A DNA stretch of 64,000 nt. Source: an uncultured Pelagibacteraceae bacterium (lineage in GTDB: Bacteria > Pseudomonadota > Alphaproteobacteria > Pelagibacterales > Pelagibacteraceae). Every line of letters begins with the position of its first letter. The stretch's first letter is position 1. The translations under genes and the position numbers were made by a program. Location of the stretch: contig CACDRL010000002.1 of NCBI GenBank assembly GCA_902555435.1, forward strand, positions 62,001 to 126,000, read 5' to 3'. The notes under the pieces were generated by a model. The model was not told where the DNA came from. It made no database searches and saw nothing but the letters and a program-made list of their open reading frames with translations. Positions 18,539 through 28,822 of the stretch are shown here, piece by piece.

Positions 18539-19676
18539 GTTGTTTATCTTCTATTTTATAAAAATTTAATCTGTGATTAATTTTGTTATCTTTAATATCA
18601 AAAATTCCTATCTTTCCTTTAAATGAATTTTTTTTCTTAAATATTTTGTTAATTTTTGAAAGATCTGACTTTAAGGAGAGATAATATACCAAACCAACTA
18701 AATCATAACTTAACAATGAGAGATGGGATGGATTTTCATTAAAGGCATTAAAATATTTAATTTTAAAATCATCAAAATTCTCTTTATTTATTGAAGGATA
18801 ATATATTGGTTGAATGTTTATTTCTTCTATCAAACTTTCATCAAACCATTGGTTAAGAGTTATAAAGTATTTATTTTTTGGAGATACATCAGTGTAAAGT
18901 AAAGAAGTTGCAACACTTTTAAGACTTTCATCAAAATCAGATATAACAACTGCATCAAAGCTTACATTTCCAATAGTGTATTTTTTCTCCAATCTTTTTA
19001 TTTTTTTTTCTTTATTTGGTTCATTTGATTCTTTAATTCTTTGAATTTCGTCTGCTAGATTTTGTTTTCTAATTTTATATTTAGTTACTTCCTCAATTTG
19101 TTTTGTAAGTTTAGTAGGTTCAGTATTATATTCAAAATTTTTAAAAACTTTTATTTTAGAGTTTCTTAAACCATCCTTAACTTCAAACTCAAAATTTTGA
19201 ATTGGAGTTAAAAAAAGAGTTTTTTGTAAATTATTATTATCTAAAAATTTTTTTATAGTATTAAATTGTGAAGTAGAATTTATTCCAGCAGAAATTACAT
19301 TTTCAGGTAAATCTAAAATTTTATTTGTCAAAGATAAAAAAGTTAAATCTTTCATTTCATCTAAATAAGTTAAACTCTCATGAAATATTGGTCCAATAAT
19401 AATTTTTATTCCCATTTGTTTTAATTCAAAAGCAGACTTTAGAGTTTGGTTTGCTCTTGTTGCTGTATCTTTTGGATAAATTTCAATTAAATCATTATCA
19501 ATATCTTTGACGGCCAAACTTACAGCCTTAATAATAGATGATCCCAGATCTTTATTTTCTCCAGTCATTGGAACCAGTAGTCCAATTTTTATTTTTTCGT
19601 TGGCATTAACTAAATTTAAGAAGTTTAAGAATATGAGAAGTAAAGAAATAAAAATAATTTTGATAATCTTTCTCAT
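18522..19676 (-). CDS. LpoA-like penicillin-binding-protein activator (periplasmic-binding fold)
   Basis: 384 residues: a signal peptide ending near VNANEK, then a type I periplasmic-binding-protein fold (KIGLLVPMTGENKDLGSSI, IIGPIFHESL, FDAVVISDF). This matches the C-terminal half of LpoA/LppC, the activator of peptidoglycan synthase PBP1A. There is no clear lipobox cysteine, so it may be soluble in the periplasm. Adjacency to divergent rsmI is the classic yraM-yraL arrangement and supports the call over an ordinary amino-acid binding protein. Confidence 0.8.
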   Translation of the reverse strand: MRKIIKIIFISLLLIFLNFLNLVNANEKIKIGLLVPMTGENKDLGSSIIKAVSLAVKDIDNDLIEIYPKDTATRANQTLKSAFELKQMGIKIIIGPIFHESLTYLDEMKDLTFLSLTNKILDLPENVISAGINSTSQFNTIKKFLDNNNLQKTLFLTPIQNFEFEVKDGLRNSKIKVFKNFEYNTEPTKLTKQIEEVTKYKIRKQNLADEIQRIKESNEPNKEKKIKRLEKKYTIGNVSFDAVVISDFDESLKSVATSLLYTDVSPKNKYFITLNQWFDESLIEEINIQPIYYPSINKENFDDFKIKYFNAFNENPSHLSLLSYDLVGLVYYLSLKSDLSKINKIFKKKNSFKGKIGIFDIKDNKINHRLNFYKIEDKQLTEIF

Positions 19677-19709
19677 TTTAATGTTATTATATAATTTTTA
19701 AGCTGAATT

Positions 19710-20570
19710 ATGATCACAAAAACACAATTTAAACCAAATGAATATAAAAATGGGCTTTATTTAGTAGCAACACCAATAGGTAATATAAAAGATATATCGT
19801 TTAGATCATTAGAGGTTCTTCAAAAATCAGATTATATACTTTGTGAGGACACACGTGTATCTAAAAATTTATTGGAAAAATATCAAATTAAATCAAAATT
19901 GATTTCAAATCATAAATTTAATGAAAAAAAAAATACAATAAAGATAATTGAATATCTGAAATCTGGTAAGTTAATTTCACTTATATCCGATGCAGGAACG
20001 CCAGGTATTTCTGATCCAGGTTTAATTCTAGTAAATGAATGTATAAAAAATAAACTTAATATATTTTCAATACCTGGACCATCGGCAGTTACAACTGCTG
20101 TTGCAGCAAGTGGATTTTCTGATAAATTTTTGTTTTATGGTTTTTTACCAGAAAAAAAAAATAAAATTGAAGATGAATTGGAAAAATTATCAAGTTTTAA
20201 TCACAGTTTAGTTTTCTTTTCATCGTCAAAAAAAATAAATAAATTTATTCCAGGATTTAAAAAATTTTTTGCTGGAAGAAAAGTGGTGCTTTGTAGAGAG
20301 ATATCTAAACTTTACGAGGAGTATATTCGAAAGAATATTGATGAATTAGAATTATTCAATAACGAATTAAAAGGTGAATTAACAATAGTAATTTCTGAAA
20401 AAAAAGAAGAAAATGCTTCACAAAAGCTAAGTGAATCAGATATTAATTTGATTGAGAAAATGATCAATAAATTAAGTACAAAAGAAATTACAGATTTAAT
20501 TACCAGTAATAAAAATATTCCAAAAAAAGTAGTTTATAACTTTTGCTTAAAACTAAAAAATGAGAATTAA
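19710..20570 (+). CDS. rsmI: RsmI, 16S rRNA 2'-O-ribose C1402 methyltransferase
   Basis: Tetrapyrrole-methylase-fold enzyme that methylates C1402 of 16S rRNA. Motifs: LYLVATPIGNIKDISFRSLEVL, LCEDTRVS and SDAGTPGISDPG, then FSIPGPSAVTTAVAASG. At 286 residues it is full length. It is divergent from the LpoA-like gene, with 33 bases between starts, and overlaps the BON-domain lipoprotein by 11 bases. It corresponds to the E. coli yraL position. Confidence 0.96.
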   Translation: MITKTQFKPNEYKNGLYLVATPIGNIKDISFRSLEVLQKSDYILCEDTRVSKNLLEKYQIKSKLISNHKFNEKKNTIKIIEYLKSGKLISLISDAGTPGISDPGLILVNECIKNKLNIFSIPGPSAVTTAVAASGFSDKFLFYGFLPEKKNKIEDELEKLSSFNHSLVFFSSSKKINKFIPGFKKFFAGRKVVLCREISKLYEEYIRKNIDELELFNNELKGELTIVISEKKEENASQKLSESDINLIEKMINKLSTKEITDLITSNKNIPKKVVYNFCLKLKNEN

Positions 20571-21156
20571 AATTTTTATAATTATTTTTTTATCAGTCAT
20601 TTTGACTGGTTGCGCGGCTGGAGTTGGTTCATCTGGTTTATTTGGAACTGGTGTATCAGTTGCAATGGATCCAAGAACAGTTGGAACACAAATAGATGAC
20701 TCGATTATGCAAAAAACTATTTCAACTAAAATAGTTGCAATGGATAAAAAACATTTTTTAGGTGTTAAGACAAAAGTATTAGATGGACGAATTTTTATAA
20801 CTGGAAAAGTAGATGAACCAGAGGAAAAATTAAAAATTACTAAAATTGCTTGGGAAACAAAAGGTGCAAGATCTGTAAGAAATGACATTAAAATAAAAGA
20901 AGAATTTAATTTTAAGCAATCAGCAAAGGATTTACTAATTACTTCTCAATTAAGAACCGCTTTAATAGTAAATAAAAATATTAAAGCAACAAATTATCAA
21001 ATTGATACCTACAAAAAGAAAATTTATGTTTATGGAATAGCTTTAAATGATGAAGAAAAAGAAATGGTTATTAGTGAGGCAAAAGAAATTTTAGATGTCG
21101 AAGATGTTGTTGCAAGTATTTTATTACTTGAAGATTTGAGAATTCAAAAAAATTAA
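20560..21156 (+). CDS. BON-domain lipoprotein (DolP/YraP-like)
   Basis: 198-residue lipoprotein: a signal peptide with lipobox SVILTGC (Cys18), then two BON domains (about residues 50-115 and 120-195; GRIFITGKVDEPEEKLKI and KKIYVYGIALNDEEKEMVI). DolP in E. coli has this architecture and supports outer-membrane integrity. Position after rsmI and the LpoA-like gene repeats the yraL-yraM-yraP cluster. Its end overlaps the convergent maeB by 4 bases. Confidence 0.88.
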   Translation: MRIKIFIIIFLSVILTGCAAGVGSSGLFGTGVSVAMDPRTVGTQIDDSIMQKTISTKIVAMDKKHFLGVKTKVLDGRIFITGKVDEPEEKLKITKIAWETKGARSVRNDIKIKEEFNFKQSAKDLLITSQLRTALIVNKNIKATNYQIDTYKKKIYVYGIALNDEEKEMVISEAKEILDVEDVVASILLLEDLRIQKN

Positions 21157-23441
21157 TCAATTTTATATTCTATAACCTCTGATGAATAAGCTGCGATCGA
21201 GGCTAAATTAATTATTTCAGATGTTGATGATCTAAGCGGAGCAATCTCAATTGGTAATCCAAGACCAATTAATAAAGGCCCTATAACTTTTGTATCACCT
21301 AAAGTTTTCATCAATTTATATGAAATGGCTGCACTATGTTGTCCGGGCATAATTAAGATATTAGCTTTACCTACTATTTTTGCAAAAGGATATAGTTCTT
21401 CGTAATCAGAATTTAAGGCAACATCGGGCTGCATGTCTCCATCAAATTCAAAATTAACTTGTTTATCTTTTAAAATATCTACTGCCGTACGAATGTGTTT
21501 TGTTCTACTTGTCAAAGGTTGTCCAAATGTAGAGTGTGAAACAAATGCAATTTTTGGATCAATTCCAAAAAGTCTTACTACTCTTGCAGCTGAAATGGCC
21601 ATTTCTGCCATTTCCTCAGAAGTTGGATATTCATGAACGCTTGTATCTGCAATGAAAATTGTTTTTCCCTTATTAACAACCATGTTTAGTCCAAACATAA
21701 TTTCACCTTTTCTTACATCAACTACTTGTTTTATTTTTTCAAGGGATGCTCCAAAACGTCTAGTATTTCCAGTAACAGCGCCATCTGCATCTCCACAAGC
21801 GACCATACTTGTAGCCCAAACAACCCTGTCATTTCTGACCATTCGATCACAATCACGCTCCAACAAACCTTGCTCTCTTTGAAGTTTTTTGAACAGATGA
21901 TTAACGTATTTTTTTCTTTTTTCCTCGTCTTTTGAATTAGTAATCTGAATATCAAAATTTTCGCTGTAACCAATATTTTTAATTTGCTCTTTAATTTTGC
22001 TTTCTTTACCAACTAAAATTGGAATTCCAAGTTTTGAATTTTTAAATGCTATTGCAGCTTTTAAGGTATTTTCATCTTCTCCATCTGCAAAAACAATTCT
22101 TTTTTGATTTTTTTTAATGAAAGAGTTTATACCTTGCATAATTGTAACTGTTGGATCTAATCTTTGTTTAAGTTGTTCTTTATAGTTTTCAAAATTATCA
22201 ATTTTTTTTCTAGCAACTCCACTTTCTATTGCTGCTTTAGCTACAGCAGCTGGAATAACACTAATTAATCTTGGATCAAAGGTTGATGGGATTATATAAT
22301 CTCTACCATAATGAGGTCTTTCTCCACCCATAGCTGCAACAACTTCATCTGGTACATCTTCTCTAGCAAGTTTTGCTATAGCTTTAGCAGCAGCAACTTT
22401 CATTTCTTCATTAATAGTTTTTGACCTTACATCTAGTGCACCTCTGAATATGTAAGGAAATCCAATTAAATTATTTACCTGATTAGGATAATCTGATCTA
22501 CCTGTTGCAATAATTGCATCATTTCTTACTTCATTTATTTCTTCTGGTGTAATTTCTGGATCAGGATTTGCACATGCAAATATAATTGGATTTTTGGACA
22601 TACTTTTAACCATTTCTTTTTTTAAAATACCTTTTGAGGACAATCCTAGAAAAACATCAGCTCCTTTAATTGCATCACTTAGAGTTCTTAATTTTGAATT
22701 AACTGCAAATCTTGATTTCCATTGATCTATACCTTCTGCTCTTCCTTTATAAATCACACCCTTTCTGTCTAGCATTATTAAATTTTCAGATTTAACACCT
22801 GAGTTAATAAACAATTCTGTACATGCCTGAGCGGAAGCACCAGCACCATTAACAACAACTTTTATATCTTTTATTGATTTTCCACTTATATCGAGGGCAT
22901 TCAGCAAAGCAGCTGTTGTGATAATTGCAGTTCCATGTTGATCATCGTGAAATACTGGAATATCTAATATTTCTTTTAGTTTTTGCTCAATGACAAAACA
23001 ATCTGGTGCAGCTATATCTTCCAGATTTATTCCTCCAAAACTTGGAGCAAAGTTTTTAATTGAATTGATAATTTCATCAGCATCTTTACTGTCTATTTCC
23101 AAGTCAATTGAGTCTATATCTGCAAACCTTTTAAATAGAACTGCTTTTCCTTCCATTACTGGTTTCGAGGCTAGTGCACCTAAGTTGCCTAATCCTAAAA
23201 TTGCAGAACCATTACTAATTACAGCTACTAAATTTCCTTTGCTCGTATAATCATACGCTGTTTCTGGATCCTCACTTATTTTTTTAACTGGGGCCGCAAC
23301 TCCAGGAGAATAAGCAAGCGCAAGATCCCGTTTGGTGGTCATATTTTTGGAGGAGATTATTTCAATCTTGCCAGGTTTTTTATCTTTATGAAAGTCTAAA
23401 GCTTCTTTATCTGTGTAATGATCAATCTTTGTCTTTTTCAT
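21153..23441 (-). CDS. maeB: NADP-dependent malic enzyme with phosphotransacetylase-like domain (MaeB)
   Basis: Oxidative decarboxylation of malate to pyruvate, producing NADPH. The N-terminal part (to about residue 430) is the catalytic malic enzyme (YSPGVAAPV, FHDDQHGTAI, VVNGAGASAQAC). The C-terminal 330 residues are a phosphotransacetylase-like domain, thought to be regulatory in this family. 762 residues is full length. It stands alone on the minus strand; mutS and glnD, frequent neighbours of this locus in other alphaproteobacteria, are not here. Confidence 0.96.
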   Translation of the reverse strand: MKKTKIDHYTDKEALDFHKDKKPGKIEIISSKNMTTKRDLALAYSPGVAAPVKKISEDPETAYDYTSKGNLVAVISNGSAILGLGNLGALASKPVMEGKAVLFKRFADIDSIDLEIDSKDADEIINSIKNFAPSFGGINLEDIAAPDCFVIEQKLKEILDIPVFHDDQHGTAIITTAALLNALDISGKSIKDIKVVVNGAGASAQACTELFINSGVKSENLIMLDRKGVIYKGRAEGIDQWKSRFAVNSKLRTLSDAIKGADVFLGLSSKGILKKEMVKSMSKNPIIFACANPDPEITPEEINEVRNDAIIATGRSDYPNQVNNLIGFPYIFRGALDVRSKTINEEMKVAAAKAIAKLAREDVPDEVVAAMGGERPHYGRDYIIPSTFDPRLISVIPAAVAKAAIESGVARKKIDNFENYKEQLKQRLDPTVTIMQGINSFIKKNQKRIVFADGEDENTLKAAIAFKNSKLGIPILVGKESKIKEQIKNIGYSENFDIQITNSKDEEKRKKYVNHLFKKLQREQGLLERDCDRMVRNDRVVWATSMVACGDADGAVTGNTRRFGASLEKIKQVVDVRKGEIMFGLNMVVNKGKTIFIADTSVHEYPTSEEMAEMAISAARVVRLFGIDPKIAFVSHSTFGQPLTSRTKHIRTAVDILKDKQVNFEFDGDMQPDVALNSDYEELYPFAKIVGKANILIMPGQHSAAISYKLMKTLGDTKVIGPLLIGLGLPIEIAPLRSSTSEIINLASIAAYSSEVIEYKID

Positions 23442-23558
23442 TTTATTAAAGTGAATACAAATTTTATCTATTTTATAATTTTTATTATTTAGAATATTTG
23501 ACCCATATATTCTGATAATAAGTATACAATTAGGGTAAAATTAAGACTAATATGATTT

Positions 23559-25088
23559 ATGAACTTAATTAAGTCAACTGGCACATTTGGCTTTTATACC
23601 ATCATCAGCAGATTGCTTGGATATATTAGAGATATATTAATAGCAATATTTCTCGGAACAGGATTGTTGGCAGATGCTTTTTTTGTAGCATTTAGAATTC
23701 CAAATACATTCAGAAGATTATTTTCAGAAGGAACTTTCAATGCAGCCTTTGTACCTAGCTATACATCTGAAATGAATAAGGGAGAAAAATTTGCAAACGA
23801 ATTTGCAAATAATATTTTTAACCTTTTGTTTTTAGGTCTCTTAATTTTAACAATAGTTGTTCAAATTTTTATGCCTGGATTTGTATCAATTATTGCTCCA
23901 GGTTTTACAGATGATGTAGAAAAAATGGATTTAGCTATTAGTTTAACAAGGATCACTTTTCCTTTTTTACTATTTATTAGTTTAGCATCTTTTTTTTCTG
24001 CAATATTAAATTCCCACAATAAATTTGCTGCAGCTTCAGCAGCACCAATTTTATTAAATATTATTTTAATAATTGTTTTATTGTTTTCTAAAGCTTTAGG
24101 AGATGAGCTTGTATACTATTTATCTTATGGTGTATCTTTAGCAGGAGTCTTACAATTAATTTTTTTATATTATTTTGTTAAAAAATTTTTTTCATTAAAA
24201 TTTAATTTTAAGTTTGGAGCTAATGAAAAAATAAAGTTTTTTTTTAAAAAGCTTTTACCAAGCATTTTTTCATCTGGTGTAACTCAAATCAATATTTTGG
24301 TTGGAACAATTATTGCCTCGTTTCAAGCTAGCGCAGTCTCATATCTTTATTATGCAGACAGAATTTATCAAATCAATCTAGCGCTAGCCGGTATTGCAAT
24401 TGGAGTTGTGATTCTTCCACAACTTTCAAGGTTTGTAGACTCTAAAAACAAAGAAAAAATTTCTCTTATTCAAAATAAAGCTTTAGAGTTGAGTTTATTT
24501 TTAAGTATTCCAGCAACAATAGCTTTAGTGATTGGTTCAGAGGAAATAATTTCAGCGTTGTTTGGTTATGGTAATTTTAATAAAGAAGCTGTTAATAACT
24601 CAAGTCTTGCTTTATTTTATTTTGCTTTAGGTTTACCTGCTTTTGCCTTGATAAAAGTCTTTTCAAGTTTTTTATTTGCTAATCATAATACAAAAATACC
24701 ATTTTATATTTCGATAATTTCAGTTCTTTTAAATATTTTGATCAGTATTTATTATTTTAATAAAATAGGTTTTATTATAATTCCTATCGCAACTTCAATT
24801 TCATCATGGTTTAATGCTGTAGTGCTTTTTATATATTTGAAAAATCAAAATTTGTTTTATTTTAAAAATAATTTTATTTTAAATTTCCTCAAAATAATTT
24901 TTGCATCAATTTTAATGGGATTATTCTTTAATTTTCTATTAAACTTTTTCGAAAATCAACTTTCATTTTATTATAGCTTTAAATCAATTTATTTAATCTT
25001 AAGCGTATTATTTGCACTATTCTTTTACATATTTATTTGTTATTTCATCAAAGCTTTTAAAATTAGTGATATTAAATTAAACTATTAA
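23559..25088 (+). CDS. murJ: MurJ, lipid II flippase
   Basis: Multi-pass membrane protein (about 14 hydrophobic segments, 509 residues) flipping the peptidoglycan precursor lipid II across the inner membrane. The N-terminus [25 protein letters not shown] and the early [28 protein letters not shown] are hallmark MurJ sequence, including the essential arginines. Four bases separate it from trpS. The 117-base gap to divergent maeB must hold both promoters; a TTGACC at 23498 is a possible -35 but the -10 spacing is poor. Confidence 0.97.
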   Translation: MNLIKSTGTFGFYTIISRLLGYIRDILIAIFLGTGLLADAFFVAFRIPNTFRRLFSEGTFNAAFVPSYTSEMNKGEKFANEFANNIFNLLFLGLLILTIVVQIFMPGFVSIIAPGFTDDVEKMDLAISLTRITFPFLLFISLASFFSAILNSHNKFAAASAAPILLNIILIIVLLFSKALGDELVYYLSYGVSLAGVLQLIFLYYFVKKFFSLKFNFKFGANEKIKFFFKKLLPSIFSSGVTQINILVGTIIASFQASAVSYLYYADRIYQINLALAGIAIGVVILPQLSRFVDSKNKEKISLIQNKALELSLFLSIPATIALVIGSEEIISALFGYGNFNKEAVNNSSLALFYFALGLPAFALIKVFSSFLFANHNTKIPFYISIISVLLNILISIYYFNKIGFIIIPIATSISSWFNAVVLFIYLKNQNLFYFKNNFILNFLKIIFASILMGLFFNFLLNFFENQLSFYYSFKSIYLILSVLFALFFYIFICYFIKAFKISDIKLNY

Positions 25089-25092
25089 GAAT

Positions 25093-26094
25093 ATGGGTAA
25101 AAAAATATTTTCTGGTGTTCAGCCAACTGGTAATCTTCACTTAGGCAATTATTTAGGTGCAATCAAAAACTTCGTAGACTTAAATAATGACGTTGATAAT
25201 GATTGCATATTCTGTGTGGTTGATCTGCATGCAATTACAGTTAAACAAGACCCAAAAGAGCTAAAAAATAATATTCGAGAGACTGTAGCTACTTTTATAG
25301 CAAGTGGAATTGACCCAAAAAAAAGCATTATTTTTAATCAATCTGGTGTAGCAGCTCATTCAGAAGGAGCGTGGATTTTGAGCTGTGTTGCTCGAATGGG
25401 TTGGTTAAATAGAATGACACAATTTAAGGAAAAAGCAGGAAAAGATAAAGAAAAGGCAAGCGTTGGTCTTTACTCATATCCTGTTTTAATGGCAGCAGAT
25501 ATTCTTTTGTACGATGCAACTCATGTTCCTGTTGGCGATGATCAAAAACAACATCTTGAGCTATGTAGAGATATTGCTCAAAAGTTTAATAACGATTTTG
25601 ATCAAGACAATTTTTTGCAAGTACCTGAACCTTTAATTCAAAAAGAATTTTCTAGAATTATGAGTTTAAAAGATGGATCAAAAAAGATGAGCAAATCTGA
25701 ATTATCAGATTTAAGTAGAATTAATTTAACTGATGATAAAGATGCGATAGTAAACAAAATAAAAAAAGCAAAAACTGATCCATTACCTATGCCTAGCAGT
25801 ATTGAGGAATTAAATGAAAGATTAGAAGCCAGAAATCTCCTTGGTATATACTCTAGCTTAAATAATTCAAGTTTACAAAAAACAGTTGAAACTTTTTCGG
25901 GTAAAAACTTTTCTGAATTTAAAAATCAGCTTTCAGATTTATTGGTTAAAAAGATTGAACCTATATCTTTAGAAATAAAAAAACTTTTAAACGATCAATC
26001 TTATTTAGATAAAATCCTTCTAGAAGGAGTTGAAAAAGCAAATTCAATTGCATCAAAAAAGATAGATAGAATTAAAGAAATACTTGGATTTTAA
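25093..26094 (+). CDS. trpS: Tryptophanyl-tRNA synthetase (TrpS)
   Basis: Class Ic synthetase charging tRNA-Trp. The HIGH-like motif is [11 protein letters not shown] (residues 13-23), and KMSKS appears as KKMSKSE near residue 200. [14 protein letters not shown] near 235 is also typical. 333 residues is normal. It follows murJ directly and precedes nfuA, an order shared with many alphaproteobacteria. Confidence 0.98.
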   Translation: MGKKIFSGVQPTGNLHLGNYLGAIKNFVDLNNDVDNDCIFCVVDLHAITVKQDPKELKNNIRETVATFIASGIDPKKSIIFNQSGVAAHSEGAWILSCVARMGWLNRMTQFKEKAGKDKEKASVGLYSYPVLMAADILLYDATHVPVGDDQKQHLELCRDIAQKFNNDFDQDNFLQVPEPLIQKEFSRIMSLKDGSKKMSKSELSDLSRINLTDDKDAIVNKIKKAKTDPLPMPSSIEELNERLEARNLLGIYSSLNNSSLQKTVETFSGKNFSEFKNQLSDLLVKKIEPISLEIKKLLNDQSYLDKILLEGVEKANSIASKKIDRIKEILGF

Positions 26095-26150
26095 GATAAT
26101 TTAAATATCAAGTTTAAATTTCCGAAATAAGCTCTATATATATTTACAAA

Positions 26151-26690
26151 ATGTTCGTACAAACTGAAATAACGCCAAATCCTAATTCTTTGAAATTTCT
26201 TCCTGGGAAGAAAGTATCAAATAGTGGTCCTTATGAAATCACAAATAAGGATCAAATAAATAATGATTTGATTAGAAATATCTTATCAGTCAATGGGGTT
26301 GAGGGTATTTTTTTAGGACAGGATTTTATTTCAGTAAATAAAAATGACCAAATTAAATGGGACGAAATTAAACATATTGTTATTTCATTAATAAACGATT
26401 TTTATTCAGATGGTAAAGAATATGTCATTGATGAAAATGAAGAAGAAAAAAATGATAATCTAAGTGAAATTGAGACAAAAATTGTAAAAATTTTAGATCA
26501 AAAAATTAGACCTGCAGTTGCAAAAGATGGTGGAGATATTAAATTTAAAGAATTTAAAGATGGAATAGTAAAAGTACAACTACAAGGAAGTTGTTCAGGA
26601 TGCCCAAGTTCGACAATGACTTTAAAGCAAGGAGTACAAAATCTTTTATGTCACTATCTTCCGGAAGTAAAAGAAGTTGTTGCAATATAA
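26151..26690 (+). CDS. NfuA-type Fe-S cluster carrier (NifU C-terminal domain)
   Basis: 179 residues: an N-terminal Nfu_N domain (FVQTEITPNPNSLKFLPG) and a C-terminal NifU scaffold with Cys148 and Cys151 in GSCSGCPSS. It carries and delivers [4Fe-4S] clusters to client enzymes; in this window MiaB, Nth and the Fe-S oxidoreductase at 45.6 kb would be clients. Six bases separate it from the glucosaminidase gene. The 56-base leader has an AT-rich partial inverted repeat (TTTAAA around 26101-26121) of uncertain meaning. Confidence 0.93.
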   Translation: MFVQTEITPNPNSLKFLPGKKVSNSGPYEITNKDQINNDLIRNILSVNGVEGIFLGQDFISVNKNDQIKWDEIKHIVISLINDFYSDGKEYVIDENEEEKNDNLSEIETKIVKILDQKIRPAVAKDGGDIKFKEFKDGIVKVQLQGSCSGCPSSTMTLKQGVQNLLCHYLPEVKEVVAI

Positions 26691-26696
26691 AAGTTT

Positions 26697-27764
26697 ATGA
26701 AAAAAAAATTAATTAAATTTCAACTTAGTAAAAATAAAAGCATAAATTCTATTTCTAGATTTATGTTAAGTGGAATTTTTTTAATTTCATTCTTTTATGC
26801 AACTCCTATGATTATAAACTTTGCTGAAAAAAATTTTAATCATAAAGAATTTACCAATAATTCTAAAAATGTTTTATTGAAAAAACTTAATTCAAATAAT
26901 TTAATAGAAGAAGATGCTTCAGGTGAAGTAGATGAGATGGATTTACTTTATGATATTTTAGAAGAAAATAATTCAGAAATTAATCTAGTCAGGTACACTA
27001 CCTCAGAAATTGATTCATTATTTAAAGAAGTAAACTACAACTTAAACGATGTGAGAGAAAGTAAGTTGGTTAAGCCTATCGATATAGGACTTCTTCCAAA
27101 CGAAATAAATAATATTGCAAGTTCAAAGAAAAAAAAGGAGATGTTTATTAAAATAGTTCTTCCACTAATTGTTAAAGAAAACACTAAAATTAGAATAGAC
27201 AGAAAAAGACTATTTACGATTTTAAATAAAAGTAGCAATACTGATATTGAAAAAAAATGGCTTGAGAAAAAATTTAAGCAATATGGTGTTAGAAAAAATG
27301 ATTTTTCATCTTTAAAGGTAAGAATGGATGAAATTCCAGCCTCGTTAGCAATTGCACAAGCAGCAAAAGAAACAGGTTGGGGAACTTCAAGATTTGCTAG
27401 AAAAGGAAATGCTTTATTTGGTCAATGGACTTGGTCAGGTGAAGGTTTAAAACCTAAAGAAGCCAAGAAAGGCGAGACTCATAAGGTAATGAAATTTAAT
27501 AGTTTACAATTATCTGTGAGAGCATATTTAAGAAATTTAAATACTCATAAATCTTATATAAATTTCAGAAAAGCTAGGAGTGAGTTGAGAAGTAATGATA
27601 AAGCACTTGATAGTCTAATTTTATCTAAACATTTAGATAAATATGCAGAAACAGGAAATCAATATATCGAAGTACTCCAAAAAATAATTAATCAAAATAA
27701 ATTGAAAGATTTCGATGAGGCAAGATTATTGCCATCTAGTAAGGATTTAGAAAGCTTGATTTAA
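26697..27764 (+). CDS. Glucosaminidase-domain (Bax-like) membrane protein
   Basis: 355 residues: one N-terminal membrane anchor (about 21-40), an acidic low-complexity stretch, then a glucosaminidase domain starting near 200. The core IPASLAIAQAAKETGWGTSRFARKGNALFGQW contains the likely catalytic Glu225 and the NxLFGQW signature of Bax/FlgJ-type hydrolases. Expected to cut peptidoglycan from the periplasmic side. Its 3' end overlaps the convergent polysaccharide deacetylase by 4 bases; these two envelope genes are inserted between nfuA and tsaB. Confidence 0.87.
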   Translation: MKKKLIKFQLSKNKSINSISRFMLSGIFLISFFYATPMIINFAEKNFNHKEFTNNSKNVLLKKLNSNNLIEEDASGEVDEMDLLYDILEENNSEINLVRYTTSEIDSLFKEVNYNLNDVRESKLVKPIDIGLLPNEINNIASSKKKKEMFIKIVLPLIVKENTKIRIDRKRLFTILNKSSNTDIEKKWLEKKFKQYGVRKNDFSSLKVRMDEIPASLAIAQAAKETGWGTSRFARKGNALFGQWTWSGEGLKPKEAKKGETHKVMKFNSLQLSVRAYLRNLNTHKSYINFRKARSELRSNDKALDSLILSKHLDKYAETGNQYIEVLQKIINQNKLKDFDEARLLPSSKDLESLI

Positions 27765-28822
27765 TTTTTCTTGATTGGAAATTGAACTCCAAACCATCTC
27801 CATTTGCCATTATCATTTAAAGAACAGTTTATCCTACCTCTTCTAGGTTTAAAAGGTTCTCTAAATTCAATAGTTAAGATTTGATTAGACAAATTAGTTT
27901 TAGATTTATCCCACTTGTCTCCTTCGTTGGAATAACATGTAATATTACTTAAATTTTTTTGTTCTTTAAAAAATTCAACTTTAAAATTTGGTGGATTATT
28001 ATTTATTGTAAGTTGTTTTTCACTTGGAAATAAACTTTTATATTCTAGAGGATAGTAATTAATTATAGATTTAAATCTTTTAAGTTCTCCATATTTTTCA
28101 TTTATTGGAAATCTTGGCAACTCAAATTTGTTTTTATTAAGATCAATAACTCCAGAATGTTGACCAAATGCGTATTTAAATTTTTGAGAAATATAATCTC
28201 TCATAAATTTAGAATATTCGCCAAATGGATAAGAGAATAGGTCAGGAATATAATTAAGTTCCTGTTTAAAAATTTTGTTTGCAGTTTCAATATCTAAAAT
28301 GAAATCTTCTTCAGTTTCTTCTATGAGGTATTCGTGGCTATGTGAATGATGTCCAATTAAAGAAAAATCTACTGCATCAACTTCTCTAATTTGATCCCAG
28401 GTCATGTAACCCCTGTTTCCCACTGGTTCTGTTGAAACAAAAAGTATAAACGGAATTTTGTTATCTCTCAAATATGGCCAAGCTTCATTATAAAATGACT
28501 CAAATGCATCATCAATCGTTATCAAAACTTCTTTTTCTGATTTTGAAGTATTAAATTTTGAGTCAAATTCATTAGGATTAAGAAAATTATATTTAGAATT
28601 TTTAATAATTTCTAAGTGCTCCTTAAATACTTCCAAATTAATATTAGTTGATGGGTATTTATGTTCGTTAAAACGGTGATACATAATTGATAAAATTCCA
28701 TTATCTTCTGAATATAATTTGATATTATTTTCATCTGATTTAGAACTAAAACTAAAAAGCAAAGATAAAATGAATAAACTTATAATTGATGTAGCTGGAG
28801 ATAAAATTTTTCTAATGATCAT
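27761..28822 (-). CDS. Polysaccharide deacetylase (NodB-fold) family protein
   Basis: 353-residue exported carbohydrate esterase. A signal peptide (MIIRKILSPATSIISLF...) precedes a NodB domain: ILSIMYHRFNEHKYP, the metal/base aspartates in LITIDDAFESFYNEAWP, and the HxxxH metal ligands in IGHHSHSHEYL. The C-terminal 100 residues form a separate beta-rich region ending KWRWFGVQFP. The substrate is unknown; a peptidoglycan or surface glycan is likely. Its 5' end overlaps the divergent tsaB gene by 53 bases, which is unusual. Confidence 0.86.
   Translation of the reverse strand: MIIRKILSPATSIISLFILSLLFSFSSKSDENNIKLYSEDNGILSIMYHRFNEHKYPSTNINLEVFKEHLEIIKNSKYNFLNPNEFDSKFNTSKSEKEVLITIDDAFESFYNEAWPYLRDNKIPFILFVSTEPVGNRGYMTWDQIREVDAVDFSLIGHHSHSHEYLIEETEEDFILDIETANKIFKQELNYIPDLFSYPFGEYSKFMRDYISQKFKYAFGQHSGVIDLNKNKFELPRFPINEKYGELKRFKSIINYYPLEYKSLFPSEKQLTINNNPPNFKVEFFKEQKNLSNITCYSNEGDKWDKSKTNLSNQILTIEFREPFKPRRGRINCSLNDNGKWRWFGVQFPIKKN

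Noticed and set aside
23487-23503. TTTAGAATATT half-site between maeB and murJ as a third Irr box
   Set aside because: Only the left half matches; the right half is unrelated and neither gene is an obvious iron target.
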